Shown: positions 37,276 to 46,772, counted from the first letter of the stretch. The stretch: 64,000 nt of DNA from Streptomyces fungicidicus (GCF_003665435.1 NZ_CP023407.1:2542001-2606000), one strand, 5' to 3'. Numbers and translations are program-made. Notes: generated by a model not told the origin, from the letters alone.

Positions 37276-38016
37276 TCAGGACCAGCGCCCCGTACGCCCC
37301 AGCAACAACGCCCCCGCCGCCGTCCCCGCCGTGGACGTCCGCAGCACACTCCGCCCCAGCCGGTAGGCCCGCGCCCCGGCCCCCTCGAAGGCCGCCAACT
37401 CCTCCGGAGAAACGCCCCCTTCCGGCCCGACGACCAGCACGACGTCCCCGGACGCGGGAAGCCCGGCGGTCGCCAGCGGCTCGACCCCGCTCTCGTGCAG
37501 CACGGCCGCGAAGTCCGCTTCGGCGAGAAGTGACGCAACCTGCTTGGTCGTCGCCGCGTCCGCGACCCGCGGGAAGCGCACCCGCCGGGACTGCTTGCCG
37601 GCCTCCCGCGCCGTCGCCCGCCACTTGGCGAGGGACTTCAGACCCCGCTCGCCCTTCCACTGCGTGATGCAGCGCGACGCCGACCAGGGCACGATCACGT
37701 CGACGCCGACCTCGGTCATCGTCTCCACGGCCACCTCACCCCGGTCGCCCTTGGGCAGCGCCTGGACGACGGTGAGCCGGGGGAACTCCTCGGGCTCCTC
37801 GACGACATGGCCGAGCCGCACGATCAGCCGGTCCTTGCCCTCGGTGCCGTCGACCTCGCCCTCCGCCCAGCGGCCCGCGCCGTCGGTGAGCACGACGGCC
37901 TCGCCGGCCCGCAGCCGCTTCACGGCGACGGCGTGCCGTCCCTCGGGGCCGTCGAGCACATGGCGGCCGGAGCCGTCGGTGGCGAAGTCGTCGACGACGA
38001 AGACCGGGGCGGTCAT
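37276..38016 (-). CDS. rsmE: 16S rRNA (uracil1498-N3)-methyltransferase
   Basis: A 246-residue SPOUT-class enzyme that methylates U1498 of 16S rRNA. An N-terminal PUA-like domain (DGPEGRHAVAVKRLRAGEAV) is followed by the knotted SAM-binding domain. The knot contains VQALPKGDRGEVAVETMTEV, RFPRVADAATTKQV, VGPEGGVSPEELAAFEGAGA and the terminal LGRSVLRTSTAGTAA. The start at 38016 overlaps the nitronate monooxygenase stop by four bases. It is the last gene of a co-directional hrcA-dnaJ-NMO-rsmE run, the usual location after dnaJ. Confidence 0.95.
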   Translation of the reverse strand: MTAPVFVVDDFATDGSGRHVLDGPEGRHAVAVKRLRAGEAVVLTDGAGRWAEGEVDGTEGKDRLIVRLGHVVEEPEEFPRLTVVQALPKGDRGEVAVETMTEVGVDVIVPWSASRCITQWKGERGLKSLAKWRATAREAGKQSRRVRFPRVADAATTKQVASLLAEADFAAVLHESGVEPLATAGLPASGDVVLVVGPEGGVSPEELAAFEGAGARAYRLGRSVLRTSTAGTAAGALLLGRTGRWS

Positions 38017-39086
38017 CGGGCGCCTCCCGTCGACAACGCCGCCCTGGCGGTGGCGAGTTCGGCGGCCAGGACCTCCACCAGCTGCCCTGCGGGCAGCTCG
38101 CGTGCCATCCGGTGGCCCTGCCCCGCCCACAGCGCCATGCCCTGCGCGTCCCCGGCCCTGGCGGCGGCCTTGCGCAGCGGCGCGGTGAGGTGGTGGACGT
38201 CCGGGTAGGCGGCGGGCGCGTACGGGCCGTGCTCGCGCAGGAAGCGGTTGACCAGGCCGCGTGCCGGGCGGCCGGAGAAGGCGCGGGTCAGCTCGGTGCG
38301 GACGTACAGGGGGTTGGTCAGGGCCTGCTTGTGCAGGGCGTGCGCGCCGGATTCGGGGGTGGCGAGGAAGGCGGTGCCGAGCTGGGCGGCGGAGGCGCCG
38401 GCCGCGAGCACGGCGGCGATCTGGCCGCCGCGCATGATGCCGCCGGCGGCGACGACCGGGATGCCGACGGATTCCCGGACCTGGGCGACGAGGGACAGCA
38501 GCCCCACGCCGGAGCCGTCGGTCTCCGGGACGTCGCGGTGGGTGCCCTGGTGGCCGCCGGCCTCGACGCCCTGCGCGATCACCGCGTCCGCGCCGGCCCG
38601 CTCCACGGCCCGGGCCTCCTCCGCGGTGGTGGCGGTGACCAGCGTGTACGTGCCGACGCGGCGCAGGGAGTCCAGCGCCTCACGGGCCGGCACACCGAAG
38701 TGGAACGACACCGCCGGTACCGGGTTGTCCAGCAGGACGGCGAGCTTGGCGTCGTAGCCGTCGTCGCGGCCGCTGTCCGGGTCGCCGAGCTCGGTCTCGT
38801 ACCAGCCGGCCTCACCGGCCAGCTGGTGGGCGTAGACGCCGACGGCGGCCGGGTCGGCGGTCTCCGGCTGCGGCAGGAAGAGGTTGACACCGAAGGGCCG
38901 GGAGGTCAGTCCCCGAAGCTGCTTGATCTCCTGGTACATCCCGTCCGCGGTCTTGTACCCGGCGGCGAGGAAACCGAGCCCGCCCGCCTCGGACACGGCG
39001 GCGGCGAGCTGTGGCACGGAGACACCGCCCGCCATGGGCGCCTGCACGATCGGGTGCGGGAGGAGATCGGTCGGTACGGAGGACAT
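38013..39086 (-). CDS. Nitronate monooxygenase (FMN-dependent, 2-nitropropane dioxygenase-like)
   Basis: A 357-residue FMN enzyme that oxidises alkyl nitronates such as propionate 3-nitronate. It has the N-terminal phosphate/FMN motif VQAPMAGGVSVPQLAAAVSE, the signature GVEAGGHQGTHR with the catalytic His, and GIPVVAAGGIMRGGQIAAVL. The start at 39086 is where homologues begin (MSSVPTDLLPHPIVQAPMAG); the longer open frame extends into the dnaJ 3' repeat spacer. It is coupled to rsmE by an ATGA overlap. Confidence 0.92.
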   Translation of the reverse strand: MSSVPTDLLPHPIVQAPMAGGVSVPQLAAAVSEAGGLGFLAAGYKTADGMYQEIKQLRGLTSRPFGVNLFLPQPETADPAAVGVYAHQLAGEAGWYETELGDPDSGRDDGYDAKLAVLLDNPVPAVSFHFGVPAREALDSLRRVGTYTLVTATTAEEARAVERAGADAVIAQGVEAGGHQGTHRDVPETDGSGVGLLSLVAQVRESVGIPVVAAGGIMRGGQIAAVLAAGASAAQLGTAFLATPESGAHALHKQALTNPLYVRTELTRAFSGRPARGLVNRFLREHGPYAPAAYPDVHHLTAPLRKAAARAGDAQGMALWAGQGHRMARELPAGQLVEVLAAELATARAALSTGGAR

Positions 39087-39218
39087 GAGCGCATATTGCC
39101 ACGTCCCCCGGCCGACTCCGAACGCGCCCTTCCCCCGGGCACGAGGCACTTTCCCCGAGGTCACCGCGCCCGGCCCCGACACCGGGCACCGACCGCGACC
39201 GGCACCCGGCGCCGGACG

Positions 39219-39277
39219 GATCAGCGCCCGTTGAACGCGTCCTTCAGCCGCGAGAACAGCCCCTGCTGCCCCGGCTG
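39219..39277 (-). repeat. Extra copy of the dnaJ 3' end
   Basis: 59 bases identical to 39343-39401, which encode the last 18 codons and stop of dnaJ, lie 124 bp further downstream. About 15 bases before the identical block also match imperfectly (CCCGGCGCC). The copy has the stop codon but no start, so it is a duplicated gene tail. Confidence 0.85.
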
Positions 39278-39342
39278 ACTGTGCCTGCCCGGGGGACGAC
39301 CCCCGGACCCCCGGCAGGACCCCCGACGCCCGGCGCCAGACA

Positions 39343-39401
39343 GATCAGCGCCCGTTGAACGCGTCCTTCAGCCGCGAGAACAGCCCCTGCTGCCCCGGCT
39401 G
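39343..39401 (-). repeat. Original dnaJ 3' end, partner of the direct repeat
   Basis: This copy lies within dnaJ and encodes its C-terminal [16 protein letters not shown] and stop. The 65 bp between the copies (39278-39342) is C/G-rich with CCCCCGG runs that may have promoted slippage. Confidence 0.85.
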
Positions 39402-40484
39402 GAACTGGCCCGTGGGCCGTTCCTCGCCGCGCAGCTTGGAGAGTTCGCGGAGCAGGCGTTCCTGCTCGGGGTCGAGCTTGGTCGGGGTCTGGACCTCGAC
39501 GTGGACGATGAGGTCGCCCCGGCCTCCGCCGCGCAGATGCGTGACGCCCCGGCCGTGCAGCGGGATCGACTGGCCGGACTGGGTGCCGGGCCGGATGTCG
39601 ACCTCCTCCAGACCGTCCAGCGTCTCCAGGGGCACCTTGGTGCCGAGGGCCGCCGCCGTCATCGGGAGGGTGACCGTGCAGTGCAGGTCGTCGCCGCGCC
39701 GCTGGAACTGCGCGTGCGGCAGTTCGTGGATCTCCACGTACAGGTCACCGGCGGGACCGCCGCCGGGCCCGACCTCGCCCTCGCCGGACAGCTGGATCCG
39801 GGTGCCGTTGTCGACACCGGCCGGGATCTTGACCGTCAGGGTGCGGCGGGAACGGATCCTGCCGTCGCCCGCGCACTCCGGGCACGGCGTCGGGACGACC
39901 GTGCCGAAGCCCTGGCACTGCGGGCAGGGGCGGGACGTCATGACCTGGCCCAGGAAGGACCGCGTGACCTGCGAGACCTCACCGCGGCCACGGCACATGT
40001 CACAGGTCTGCGCGGTGGTGCCCGGAGCGGCGCCCTCGCCGCTGCACGTGGTGCAGACGACGGCCGTGTCGACCTGGATGTCCTTGGTCGTGCCGAACGC
40101 GGCCTCGTCCAGCTCGACATCGATCCGGATCATCGCGTCCTGACCCCGGCGGGTGCGCGAGCGCGGCCCGCGCTGCGACGCCGTGCCGAAGAACGCGTCC
40201 ATGATGTCGGAGAAGTTGCCGAAGCCGCCGGCCCCGAAGCCGCCCGCGCCACCGGCGCCGCCGGCCTGCGAGAGCGGGTCGCCGCCGAGGTCGTAGACCT
40301 GCTTCTTCTGCGGGTCCGACAACACCTCGTAGGCGGCGTTGATCTCCTTGAACCGCTCTTGCGTCTTGGGATCAGGATTGACGTCCGGATGCAGCTCGCG
40401 GGCGAGCCGCCGGAAGGCCTTCTTGATCTCCTCCTGCGACGCGTCGCGGCGCACGCCGAGTACGGCGTAGTAGTCCGTGGCCAC
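39345..40484 (-). CDS. dnaJ: Chaperone DnaJ (DnaJ2)
   Basis: A 379-residue type I J-protein, co-chaperone of DnaK. The J domain ([20 protein letters not shown], with HPD at about residue 33) precedes a Gly-rich linker ([19 protein letters not shown]). The zinc-finger domain then has four CxxCxGxG repeats ([32 protein letters not shown]), followed by the C-terminal substrate-binding domains. The GTG start shares one base with the hrcA stop. Because hrcA precedes it, this is the HrcA-controlled dnaJ2 rather than the dnaK-linked dnaJ1. Its last 18 codons are duplicated downstream. Confidence 0.96.
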   Translation of the reverse strand: MATDYYAVLGVRRDASQEEIKKAFRRLARELHPDVNPDPKTQERFKEINAAYEVLSDPQKKQVYDLGGDPLSQAGGAGGAGGFGAGGFGNFSDIMDAFFGTASQRGPRSRTRRGQDAMIRIDVELDEAAFGTTKDIQVDTAVVCTTCSGEGAAPGTTAQTCDMCRGRGEVSQVTRSFLGQVMTSRPCPQCQGFGTVVPTPCPECAGDGRIRSRRTLTVKIPAGVDNGTRIQLSGEGEVGPGGGPAGDLYVEIHELPHAQFQRRGDDLHCTVTLPMTAAALGTKVPLETLDGLEEVDIRPGTQSGQSIPLHGRGVTHLRGGGRGDLIVHVEVQTPTKLDPEQERLLRELSKLRGEERPTGQFQPGQQGLFSRLKDAFNGR

Positions 40485-41500
40485 TACGACTCCGCCAGGA
40501 TCTGTCCGACGTACCGTGCCACTGCGCGTACCGCTCCCATCGTTCCCGGGTAGTCCATGCGTGTCGGTCCGACCACGCCGAGCTTGGCAACAGCCTCGCC
40601 GCCCGAACCGTAGCCCACCGACACGACGGACGTGGAGTTGAGTCCCTCGTAGGCGTTCTCGTGCCCGATGCGCACGGTCATGCCCGAATCCCCCGCCTCG
40701 CCAAGCAACTTGAGGAGCACGACCTGCTCCTCGAGCGCCTCAAGGACGGGCCGGATGGTGAGGGGGAAGTCATGTCCGAAGCGGGTGAGATTGGCGGTGC
40801 CGCCGATCATCAGACGCTCCTCGTTCTCCTCGACGAGCGTCTCCAGGAGTGTGGAGAGCACCGTCGAGACCGTGCCGCGGTCGTCCGCCTCGAAGGCCTC
40901 GGGGAGGTCCTCCACCAGGCTCGGCACATCACTGAAGCGGCGGCCGGCGACCCGGCTGTTGAGCCGCGCCCGCAGGTCCGCCAGGGACGCCTCGCCGAAC
41001 GGCGCCGGGCAGTCGACCAGGCGCTGCTCGACCCGGCCGGTGTCCGTGATCAGCACCAGCATCAGCCGCGCGGGCGCCAGGGCCAGCAGCTCCACGTGGC
41101 GCACCGTCGAGCGGGTGAGCGACGGGTACTGCACGACGGCGACCTGCCGGGTGAGCTGCGCGAGCAGCCGCACCGTCCTGGCCACCACGTCGTCGAGGTC
41201 GACGGCGCCCTCGAGGAAGTTCTGGATGGCGCGCCGCTCGGGCGCGGTCATCGGCTTGACGCCGGCGAGCTTGTCGACGAACAGGCGGTAGCCCTTGTCG
41301 GTGGGGATGCGCCCGGCACTGGTGTGCGGCTGGGCGATGAACCCCTCGTCCTCCAGGGCCGCCATGTCGTTGCGCACGGTGGCCGGGGAGACGCCGAGGT
41401 TGTGCCGCTCGGTGAGCGCCTTGGAGCCGACGGGCTCCTCGGTGCCGACGTAGTCCTGGACGATGGCGCGCAGCACCTGGAGCCTGCGTTCACTGAGCAT
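40484..41500 (-). CDS. hrcA: Heat-inducible transcription repressor HrcA
   Basis: A 338-residue repressor of CIRCE-controlled heat-shock genes. The N-terminal winged helix is [40 protein letters not shown] and [17 protein letters not shown]. The central GAF-like domain contains [19 protein letters not shown] and [19 protein letters not shown], and the C-terminus has [20 protein letters not shown] and [20 protein letters not shown]. The start at 41500 matches family length. A CIRCE operator lies 49-75 bp upstream, so it represses its own operon with dnaJ. Confidence 0.96.
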   Translation of the reverse strand: MLSERRLQVLRAIVQDYVGTEEPVGSKALTERHNLGVSPATVRNDMAALEDEGFIAQPHTSAGRIPTDKGYRLFVDKLAGVKPMTAPERRAIQNFLEGAVDLDDVVARTVRLLAQLTRQVAVVQYPSLTRSTVRHVELLALAPARLMLVLITDTGRVEQRLVDCPAPFGEASLADLRARLNSRVAGRRFSDVPSLVEDLPEAFEADDRGTVSTVLSTLLETLVEENEERLMIGGTANLTRFGHDFPLTIRPVLEALEEQVVLLKLLGEAGDSGMTVRIGHENAYEGLNSTSVVSVGYGSGGEAVAKLGVVGPTRMDYPGTMGAVRAVARYVGQILAES

Positions 41501-41548
41501 CGCGCACACCTCCAGATGCCTTCCGACCGAATACTTCCCCGGGACCCC

Positions 41549-41575
41549 CTGGCACTCTTCGTACGCGAGTGCCAG
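41549..41575 (-). promoter_or_regulatory. CIRCE operator
   Basis: CTGGCACTC-N9-GAGTGCCAG is a perfect 9-bp inverted repeat. It matches the CIRCE consensus TTAGCACTC-N9-GAGTGCTAA except for the outer bases, which are compensated on both arms. Located upstream of hrcA, it is the expected HrcA binding site. Confidence 0.93.
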
Positions 41576-41672
41576 ACCTCCCCGGCCAAGTGTACGGCCG
41601 GTGGGTACGCCCCGGGCAAGGCCGGTCCCACGCCGTCGCGCCGGGCGGGCCCGTCCCCGATAGCGTCCCGTC

Positions 41673-42401
41673 ATGACCGTGACTTGGGAAGAGACGGGAT
41701 GGGAGCAGTTGGCGCCCGGCGTGGGACGGTGCCGGCTGCCCGTGTGGGACTGCACGGCGGGGCTCGTGGTGGGCTCGGACGGCGTGCTGCTCGTCGACGC
41801 GGGCTCCGCCCCGGCCGAGGGCGCGCGGTTGCGGACGGAGGCGCGGACGCTCACCGGACGCCGTGTGACGCATCTCGCGCTCACCCACCCCCACTTCGAT
41901 CACATCCTGGGGGCGCCGGCGTTCCCGGACGCGGAGGTGTTCGGCGCGGTGGGCATGGACGCGGTGCTGTCCGGCCGCGGGCGGGCGGAGCTGCGGGCGG
42001 ACGCGGTGCGCCACGGGCTGGACGCGCACACGGCGGAGGTGGCCGTGGACGCGCTGGTCGCGCCCCGGCACATGGTGTCCGGCGAGTGGACGCTCGACCT
42101 GGGCGGCGGTCTGCAGGTGCTGCTGGCGAACGTGGGTCCGGGGCACACCGCCCACGACCTCGCGGTGCTCGTCCCCGGCTCTCCGGAGGTGGTCTTCTGC
42201 GGCGACCTGGTCGAGGAGTCGGGCGAGCCGCAGGCCGGCCCCGACGCCGTGCCGTCGCGCTGGCCGGCCGCGCTGGACCGGCTGCTGGAGCTGGGCGGCG
42301 AGGACGCGCGGTACGTCCCCGGTCACGGAGCGGTGGTGAACGCGGCGTTCGTGCGGGCCCAGCGCGACGCCCTGGCGGCCCGTTTCGGCGTGTCGGACTG
42401 A
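41673..42401 (+). CDS. MBL-fold metallo-hydrolase
   Basis: A 242-residue metallo-beta-lactamase-fold hydrolase. Metal ligands are in [12 protein letters not shown] (HxHxDH with F at the third position), followed by [15 protein letters not shown] and the terminal YVPGHGAVV. Streptomyces proteins of this type have undefined substrates (glyoxalase II-like or quinone-related). It is divergent from hrcA with a 172-bp spacer that contains CIRCE. The ATG at 41673 follows a short AG-poor leader, so the ribosome site is weak. It ends 34 bp before the DUF3097 gene on the same strand, so they may form a unit. Confidence 0.88.
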   Translation: MTVTWEETGWEQLAPGVGRCRLPVWDCTAGLVVGSDGVLLVDAGSAPAEGARLRTEARTLTGRRVTHLALTHPHFDHILGAPAFPDAEVFGAVGMDAVLSGRGRAELRADAVRHGLDAHTAEVAVDALVAPRHMVSGEWTLDLGGGLQVLLANVGPGHTAHDLAVLVPGSPEVVFCGDLVEESGEPQAGPDAVPSRWPAALDRLLELGGEDARYVPGHGAVVNAAFVRAQRDALAARFGVSD

Positions 42402-42435
42402 TCACGGCGGGCGCGCTCCTCGTATCGTCATCAGA

Positions 42436-43242
42436 ATGCGCCAGTACTCCGCCGATCTGACCCCTCCGTGGAAGAAGCCGCAGCCGGTGCCGGAGGTGGC
42501 GGCCGAGCCGGGACTGGTGGTGGAGGAGCCCGGCACGGGCTTCTGCGGCGCGGTGATCCGCTGCGAGGCGGGCACGGTGACCCTGGAGGACCGCTTCGGC
42601 AAGCACCGGGTGTTCCCGCTGGAGCCGCGCGGGTTCCTGCTGGAGGGGCGCGTGGTGACGCTGGTACGACCGTCCGCCGGTCCGGCGCGTCCCACCCGTA
42701 CGGCGTCCGGTTCGGTGGCCGTTCCCGGCGCACGCGCGCGGGTCGCCCGGGCGGGGCGGATCTACGTCGAGGGGCGGCACGACGCGGAGCTGGTCGAGAA
42801 GGTGTGGGGCGACGACCTGCGCGTCGAGGGCGTGGTCGTGGAGTACCTGGAGGGCGTGGACGACCTGCCGTCCGTGGTGGCCGAATTCGCACCCGGCCCG
42901 GACGCGCGGCTGGGCGTCCTGGTGGACCACCTGGTGCCCGGCTCGAAGGAGTGGCGGATCGCGGAGTCGGTGACGAGCGAGCACGCGCTGGTGGTGGGCC
43001 ACCCCTACATCGACGTCTGGGAGGCCGTGAAGCCGGCGTCCGTCGGCATCGAGGCGTGGCCGCGGGTGCCACGGGGTCAGGACTGGAAGAAGGGGGTGTG
43101 CCGGGCGCTGGGCTGGCGGGTGGCGAACACCGGTGAGGCGTGGCAGCGGATCCTCGGCTCGGTCCACTCGTACAAGGACCTGGAGCCCCAGCTCCTGGGC
43201 CGCGTGGAAGAACTGATCGACTTCGTGACCGCCGCGGCGTGA
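42436..43242 (+). CDS. DUF3097 family protein
   Basis: A 268-residue actinobacterial protein, family DUF3097. The N-terminus (PPWKKPQPVPEVAAEPGLVV) precedes a beta-rich region. The middle has YVEGRHDAELVEKVWG followed by VVVEYLEGVDDLPSV and LGVLVDHLVPGSKEWRI. That reads like a TOPRIM arrangement (E of VEG, then D of VDH), as in primases and M5 ribonucleases. The C-terminus ends LGSVHSYKDLEPQLLGRVEE. No experimental function is known to me; a nuclease or RNA-maturation role is inference. It is followed by the interspersed palindromic element. Confidence 0.88.
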   Translation: MRQYSADLTPPWKKPQPVPEVAAEPGLVVEEPGTGFCGAVIRCEAGTVTLEDRFGKHRVFPLEPRGFLLEGRVVTLVRPSAGPARPTRTASGSVAVPGARARVARAGRIYVEGRHDAELVEKVWGDDLRVEGVVVEYLEGVDDLPSVVAEFAPGPDARLGVLVDHLVPGSKEWRIAESVTSEHALVVGHPYIDVWEAVKPASVGIEAWPRVPRGQDWKKGVCRALGWRVANTGEAWQRILGSVHSYKDLEPQLLGRVEELIDFVTAAA

Positions 43243-43260
43243 CGGACGTACCCCGCTGTT

Positions 43261-43365
43261 TTCAGCCCGTCCGGCGTTTGAGGACGAGGCCCGAAGGGCC
43301 GACAGGGGGGTCTGGGGGCGCAGCCCCCAGGGACGGGACGGGAAGGGGCGGCGGGGGCGAGAAAA
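43261..43365 (-). repeat. Streptomyces interspersed palindromic element, copy B
   Basis: It begins with the TTCAGCCCGTCCGGCGTTTG end and finishes with GGCGGCGGGGGCGAGAAAA. It contains a perfect hairpin CTGGGGGC-GCA-GCCCCCAG (43312-43330) and a second hairpin around GGCCCGAAGGGCC (43290-43302). It lies two bases from the hemW stop and faces the same way as copy A. It probably serves as the shared terminator of DUF3097 and hemW. Confidence 0.85.
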
Positions 43366-43367
43366 GG

Positions 43368-44600
43368 TCAGTCGACCAGATCCCGCACCACCGCGTCGGC
43401 GAGCAGCCGCCCCCGCAGGGTCAGGGCCGCGCGGCCCTCCTCGTACGGCTCACGCCGCAGCAGCCCGTCCGCGAGGGCCCGGCGCGCGGCAGCGAGCCCG
43501 TCGGCGCGCAGCAGCGACAGCGGAACACCCTCCTCGAGCCGCAGCTCCAGCAGCACCCGCTCCACCCGCCGGTCCTCGTCCGACAGGACCTCCCGCCCCG
43601 CCCCCGGCGCACGCCCCTCCGCCAGCGCCGCCGCGTACGCCCCCGGATGCTTGACGTTCCACCAGCGCACCCCGCCCACGTGCGAGTGCGCGCCGGGCCC
43701 CGCGCCCCACCAGTCGGCGCCGCGCCAGTACAGCTCGTTGTGCAGGCAGCGCCCGGCCTCGGAGGTCGCCCAGTTGGACACCTCGTACCAGTCGAAGCCC
43801 GCCCCCGACAGCATCTCCTCGGCGATCAGATAGCGGTCCGCGTGGACGTCGTCGTCCGTCATCGGGACCTCGCCCCGCCGGATCCGCCGGGCGAGCTGCG
43901 TGCCCTCCTCGACGATCAGCGCGTACGCGGAGACATGGTCCGGGCCCGCGCCGATCGCCGCGTCCAGGGACGCCCGCCAGTCGTCGTCGGACTCCCCCGG
44001 CGTGCCGTAGATCAGGTCCAGGTTGACGTGCGCGAAGCCGGCCGCGCGGGCCTCCGCGACACACGCCTCCGGCCGTCCGGGCGTGTGCGTGCGGTCCAGG
44101 ACCTTCAGCACGTGCTGCCGGGCGCTCTGCATGCCGAAGGAGATCCGGTTGAAGCCGCCGGCTCGCAGGGCCGCCAGATAGGCCGGGTCGACCGACTCCG
44201 GGTTCGCCTCCGTGGTCACCTCCGCGTCCGCGGCCAGCCCGAACTCCTCCCGGATCGCGCCCAGCATCCGTACCAGGTCGTCGGCGGCCAGCAGCGTCGG
44301 CGTGCCCCCGCCGACGAACACCGTGCGGACCTCGCGCGGGTCGTCGCCGAGCACCTTGCGGGCCAGGCGGATCTCGTCGATCAGCGTCTCGGCGTAGTTG
44401 TCGCGGGAGGCGAGCACACCGCCGCTGCCGCGCAGCTCGGTCGCGGTGTAGGTGTTGAAGTCGCAGTAGCCGCAGCGGGTCGCGCAGTACGGGACGTGCA
44501 GGTAGAACCCGAGGGGGCGGTCGGCGGCCCCGGCGAGCGCGGAGGCGGGCAGCGCGCCGTCGGCGGGGACGGGCTCGCCGTCGGGGAGTGCGGAAGGCAT
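43368..44600 (-). CDS. hemW: Radical SAM protein HemW
   Basis: A 410-residue radical SAM protein of the HemW/HemN-like family, now viewed as a heme chaperone rather than a coproporphyrinogen oxidase. The cluster motif is CATRCGYCDF (CxxxCxxC), with SAM-binding VFVGGGTPTLLAADDL and EANPESVD, ISFGMQSARQHVLKVLDRTH and VNLDLIYGTPGESDDDW. The C-terminal HemN domain is present. The ATG at 44600 is chosen because GGAG lies four bases upstream. It lies 28 bp after the phosphatase gene... in transcription order the phosphatase starts upstream at 46595, so they may share a transcript. Confidence 0.93.
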   Translation of the reverse strand: MPSALPDGEPVPADGALPASALAGAADRPLGFYLHVPYCATRCGYCDFNTYTATELRGSGGVLASRDNYAETLIDEIRLARKVLGDDPREVRTVFVGGGTPTLLAADDLVRMLGAIREEFGLAADAEVTTEANPESVDPAYLAALRAGGFNRISFGMQSARQHVLKVLDRTHTPGRPEACVAEARAAGFAHVNLDLIYGTPGESDDDWRASLDAAIGAGPDHVSAYALIVEEGTQLARRIRRGEVPMTDDDVHADRYLIAEEMLSGAGFDWYEVSNWATSEAGRCLHNELYWRGADWWGAGPGAHSHVGGVRWWNVKHPGAYAAALAEGRAPGAGREVLSDEDRRVERVLLELRLEEGVPLSLLRADGLAAARRALADGLLRREPYEEGRAALTLRGRLLADAVVRDLVD

Positions 44601-44627
44601 GTGCTCCATTGTCCCGCACCGGCCGGG

Positions 44628-46595
44628 TCACTCGGCCTGGAGCACCAGGAGGGCGAGATCGTCCGCGGGCGGCCGGGCTCCGAACTCGTGCACCAGCTGC
44701 GTGATCCGTTCCGCTATCGGCTCCGCGTCCATCCCCGCGCATCCGGCGAGCGCCGCGGCGAGCCCGTCGCCGTCGTCGAACTGGCGGGAGCCGGAGCGCC
44801 GCTCGGTGACCCCGTCGGTGACGCAGAGGAGGGTGTCGCCGGAGTACATCTCGAAGGTCTCGCCGGCGTACGCGGTGTCCTCGACGACCCCGAGCAGGGT
44901 CTGCGGCTGGGCGACCGTGCGGACGGTGCCGTCGGGGGCGAGCAGCAGGGGCAGGGGGTGTCCGGCGGAGGCGAGGGTGCAGCGGACGCCGCCGTCGAAG
45001 GGGACCAGTTCGCCGTAGAGGAGGGAGAGGAAGCGCGTCTGGGGGCCGTCGCCGGGGGCGGTCGGGCGGGCGCCCGCCGCGACCAGCGCGCGGGCGGCCG
45101 CGTCCGCCGCCTCGGTGGCGTCGTCAAGGAGGAGCTGGTTGAGGCGGTCCAGGACGTCGGCGACGTGGTAGCCCTCGCGGGCGAGCAGCCGCAGCCAGGG
45201 CCGGGCCAGTCCGATGACCACGGCCGCCTCGGGGCCCTTGCCCTGGACGTCGCCGACGGCGAAGCACCAGCGGCCCTGCCCGGCCGGGAAGAGGTCGTAG
45301 AAGTCGCCGCTCGGTCCGCCCTTGTCGCAGGGCTCGTAGACGAGGGCGCTGCGCACACCGGGGATCTCGGCGACGGCGCCGGGCAGCAGTCCGCGCTGGA
45401 GCACGGCGCTGATGGTGGCCTGGCGGGAGTACTGCCGGGCGGCGCCGATGGCGAGCGCGACCCGGCGGCCGAGGTCTTCCACCAGGCCGGTGATCTCGTC
45501 GGGGAAGCGGTCGATGCCGCCCCGGCCGATCACCAGCGTGCCGAGCGGACGCCCGCCGGCGACGAGCCGGTAGGCGAGGGAGGTGCCGGGGGAGCCGCCG
45601 GCGCCGGGGGTGTCGAGCGCCTCCTCCGGCCAGGGGTAGGGGGCCGGTCCGGGGTGCAGCGGATCGGTGCGGCGGGGCGGGTTGCGCTCCAGGGAGCGGG
45701 TCAGTTCCTCGATGCGGTCCTCGCCCGCGTGCCAGACGCGGGCGAGGCGGGAGCCGCCGGCCCGGTCCCCGTCGTTCCAGCCGCCGTGGCCGCCGGTCTC
45801 GTCCTCCAGCCACACCGCGCACCAGTCGGCCAGCCGCGGCACGATCAGCTGTCCGGTGAGCGAGGTGACGAGGTCCTCGTCGAGCTGCCCGGCGAGCAGG
45901 TCGGAGGCCTCGGCGAGGAAGGACAGGGCGCCGCGCCCCAGCCACGTCCCGTCCCGTCCGGGCCGGCGGGCGAGCCAGTCGTCGCCGTAGGAGCCGCCGC
46001 GCCAGGCGTCCCGGGCGGGAGCGGGCGGCTCCTGCGCGAGGAACCGCGCCGCCCCCAGGTCGCGCGCCGGCGTGCGCTCCCCCGGGTACGCCTCGCTCGC
46101 GTCGCCCGCCGTGTACCCCCCGGCGGCCAGCCGCGCCCACACCGTCTTGCTGCCCGGACGGTAGGTGATCCCCCAGGCCTCGGAGAGCGCGGCGACCAGA
46201 CGCAGGCCGCGCCCGTACTCGGCGATGTCGTGCGCCGGCGCCTCCTCCTCGTCGCCCAGCGGCGCGCGGGAGGGGTGCAGGTCGGCGACCTCGACGACGA
46301 GTGCGCCCGTCGCCGCCTCCAGCCCGCACCTCAGCCGCACCTCGGTGCCGGCGTGCACGACGGCGTTGGTGACGAGCTCGCTGGCGATCAGCGTGGCGTC
46401 GTCGCCGACCCGGCCGGTGAGGTGCTCGGCGCCGGGCAGGGCGAGCTGGGCCCACTCGGTGAGCGCCTTGCGCAGCATGGCGCGCGCGGCGCCCGGCGCG
46501 AGGGAGCTTCCAGGCAGGGTCGCGTCCACCCGGGCGCACTCGGGCGCGCCGGGGGCGCAGGAGGCGGTCTCCCGTTGGGTCGGAATGGCCCGCAT
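44628..46595 (-). CDS. SpoIIE-type protein phosphatase with ATPase and GAF-like domains
   Basis: A 655-residue signalling protein. An N-terminal HATPase domain of the anti-sigma type is LIASELVTNAVVHAGTEVRL and EYGRGLRLVAALSEAWG. A GAF-like middle contains DWCAVWLEDETGG, LAYRLVAGGRPLGTLVIGRG. The C-terminal PP2C/SpoIIE domain has metal aspartates in CDKGGPSGDFYDLF, FAVGDVQGKGPEAA, LCVTDGVTERR and the terminal PADDLALLVLQ. Such proteins switch anti-anti-sigma factors by dephosphorylation and are numerous in Streptomyces. The start at 46595 is supported by GGGAG upstream. No sigma or STAS gene is adjacent. Confidence 0.92.
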   Translation of the reverse strand: MRAIPTQRETASCAPGAPECARVDATLPGSSLAPGAARAMLRKALTEWAQLALPGAEHLTGRVGDDATLIASELVTNAVVHAGTEVRLRCGLEAATGALVVEVADLHPSRAPLGDEEEAPAHDIAEYGRGLRLVAALSEAWGITYRPGSKTVWARLAAGGYTAGDASEAYPGERTPARDLGAARFLAQEPPAPARDAWRGGSYGDDWLARRPGRDGTWLGRGALSFLAEASDLLAGQLDEDLVTSLTGQLIVPRLADWCAVWLEDETGGHGGWNDGDRAGGSRLARVWHAGEDRIEELTRSLERNPPRRTDPLHPGPAPYPWPEEALDTPGAGGSPGTSLAYRLVAGGRPLGTLVIGRGGIDRFPDEITGLVEDLGRRVALAIGAARQYSRQATISAVLQRGLLPGAVAEIPGVRSALVYEPCDKGGPSGDFYDLFPAGQGRWCFAVGDVQGKGPEAAVVIGLARPWLRLLAREGYHVADVLDRLNQLLLDDATEAADAAARALVAAGARPTAPGDGPQTRFLSLLYGELVPFDGGVRCTLASAGHPLPLLLAPDGTVRTVAQPQTLLGVVEDTAYAGETFEMYSGDTLLCVTDGVTERRSGSRQFDDGDGLAAALAGCAGMDAEPIAERITQLVHEFGARPPADDLALLVLQAE

Positions 46596-46772
46596 GGGCA
46601 GCTCCCGGGCAGTTCGTACGAAGAGAACTCGATCGCTGCCGACAGGGTGACAGAACGGACCCGCCCATACGCAACGAGTCACCGAAGTGAACCGCCAGGA
46701 GTGAGAACAGTGCTCCGTGAGTGGTCAGGAACGGTCAGAAAGCCGCTCGGTTCCGGACAACGTGAAAACGGA

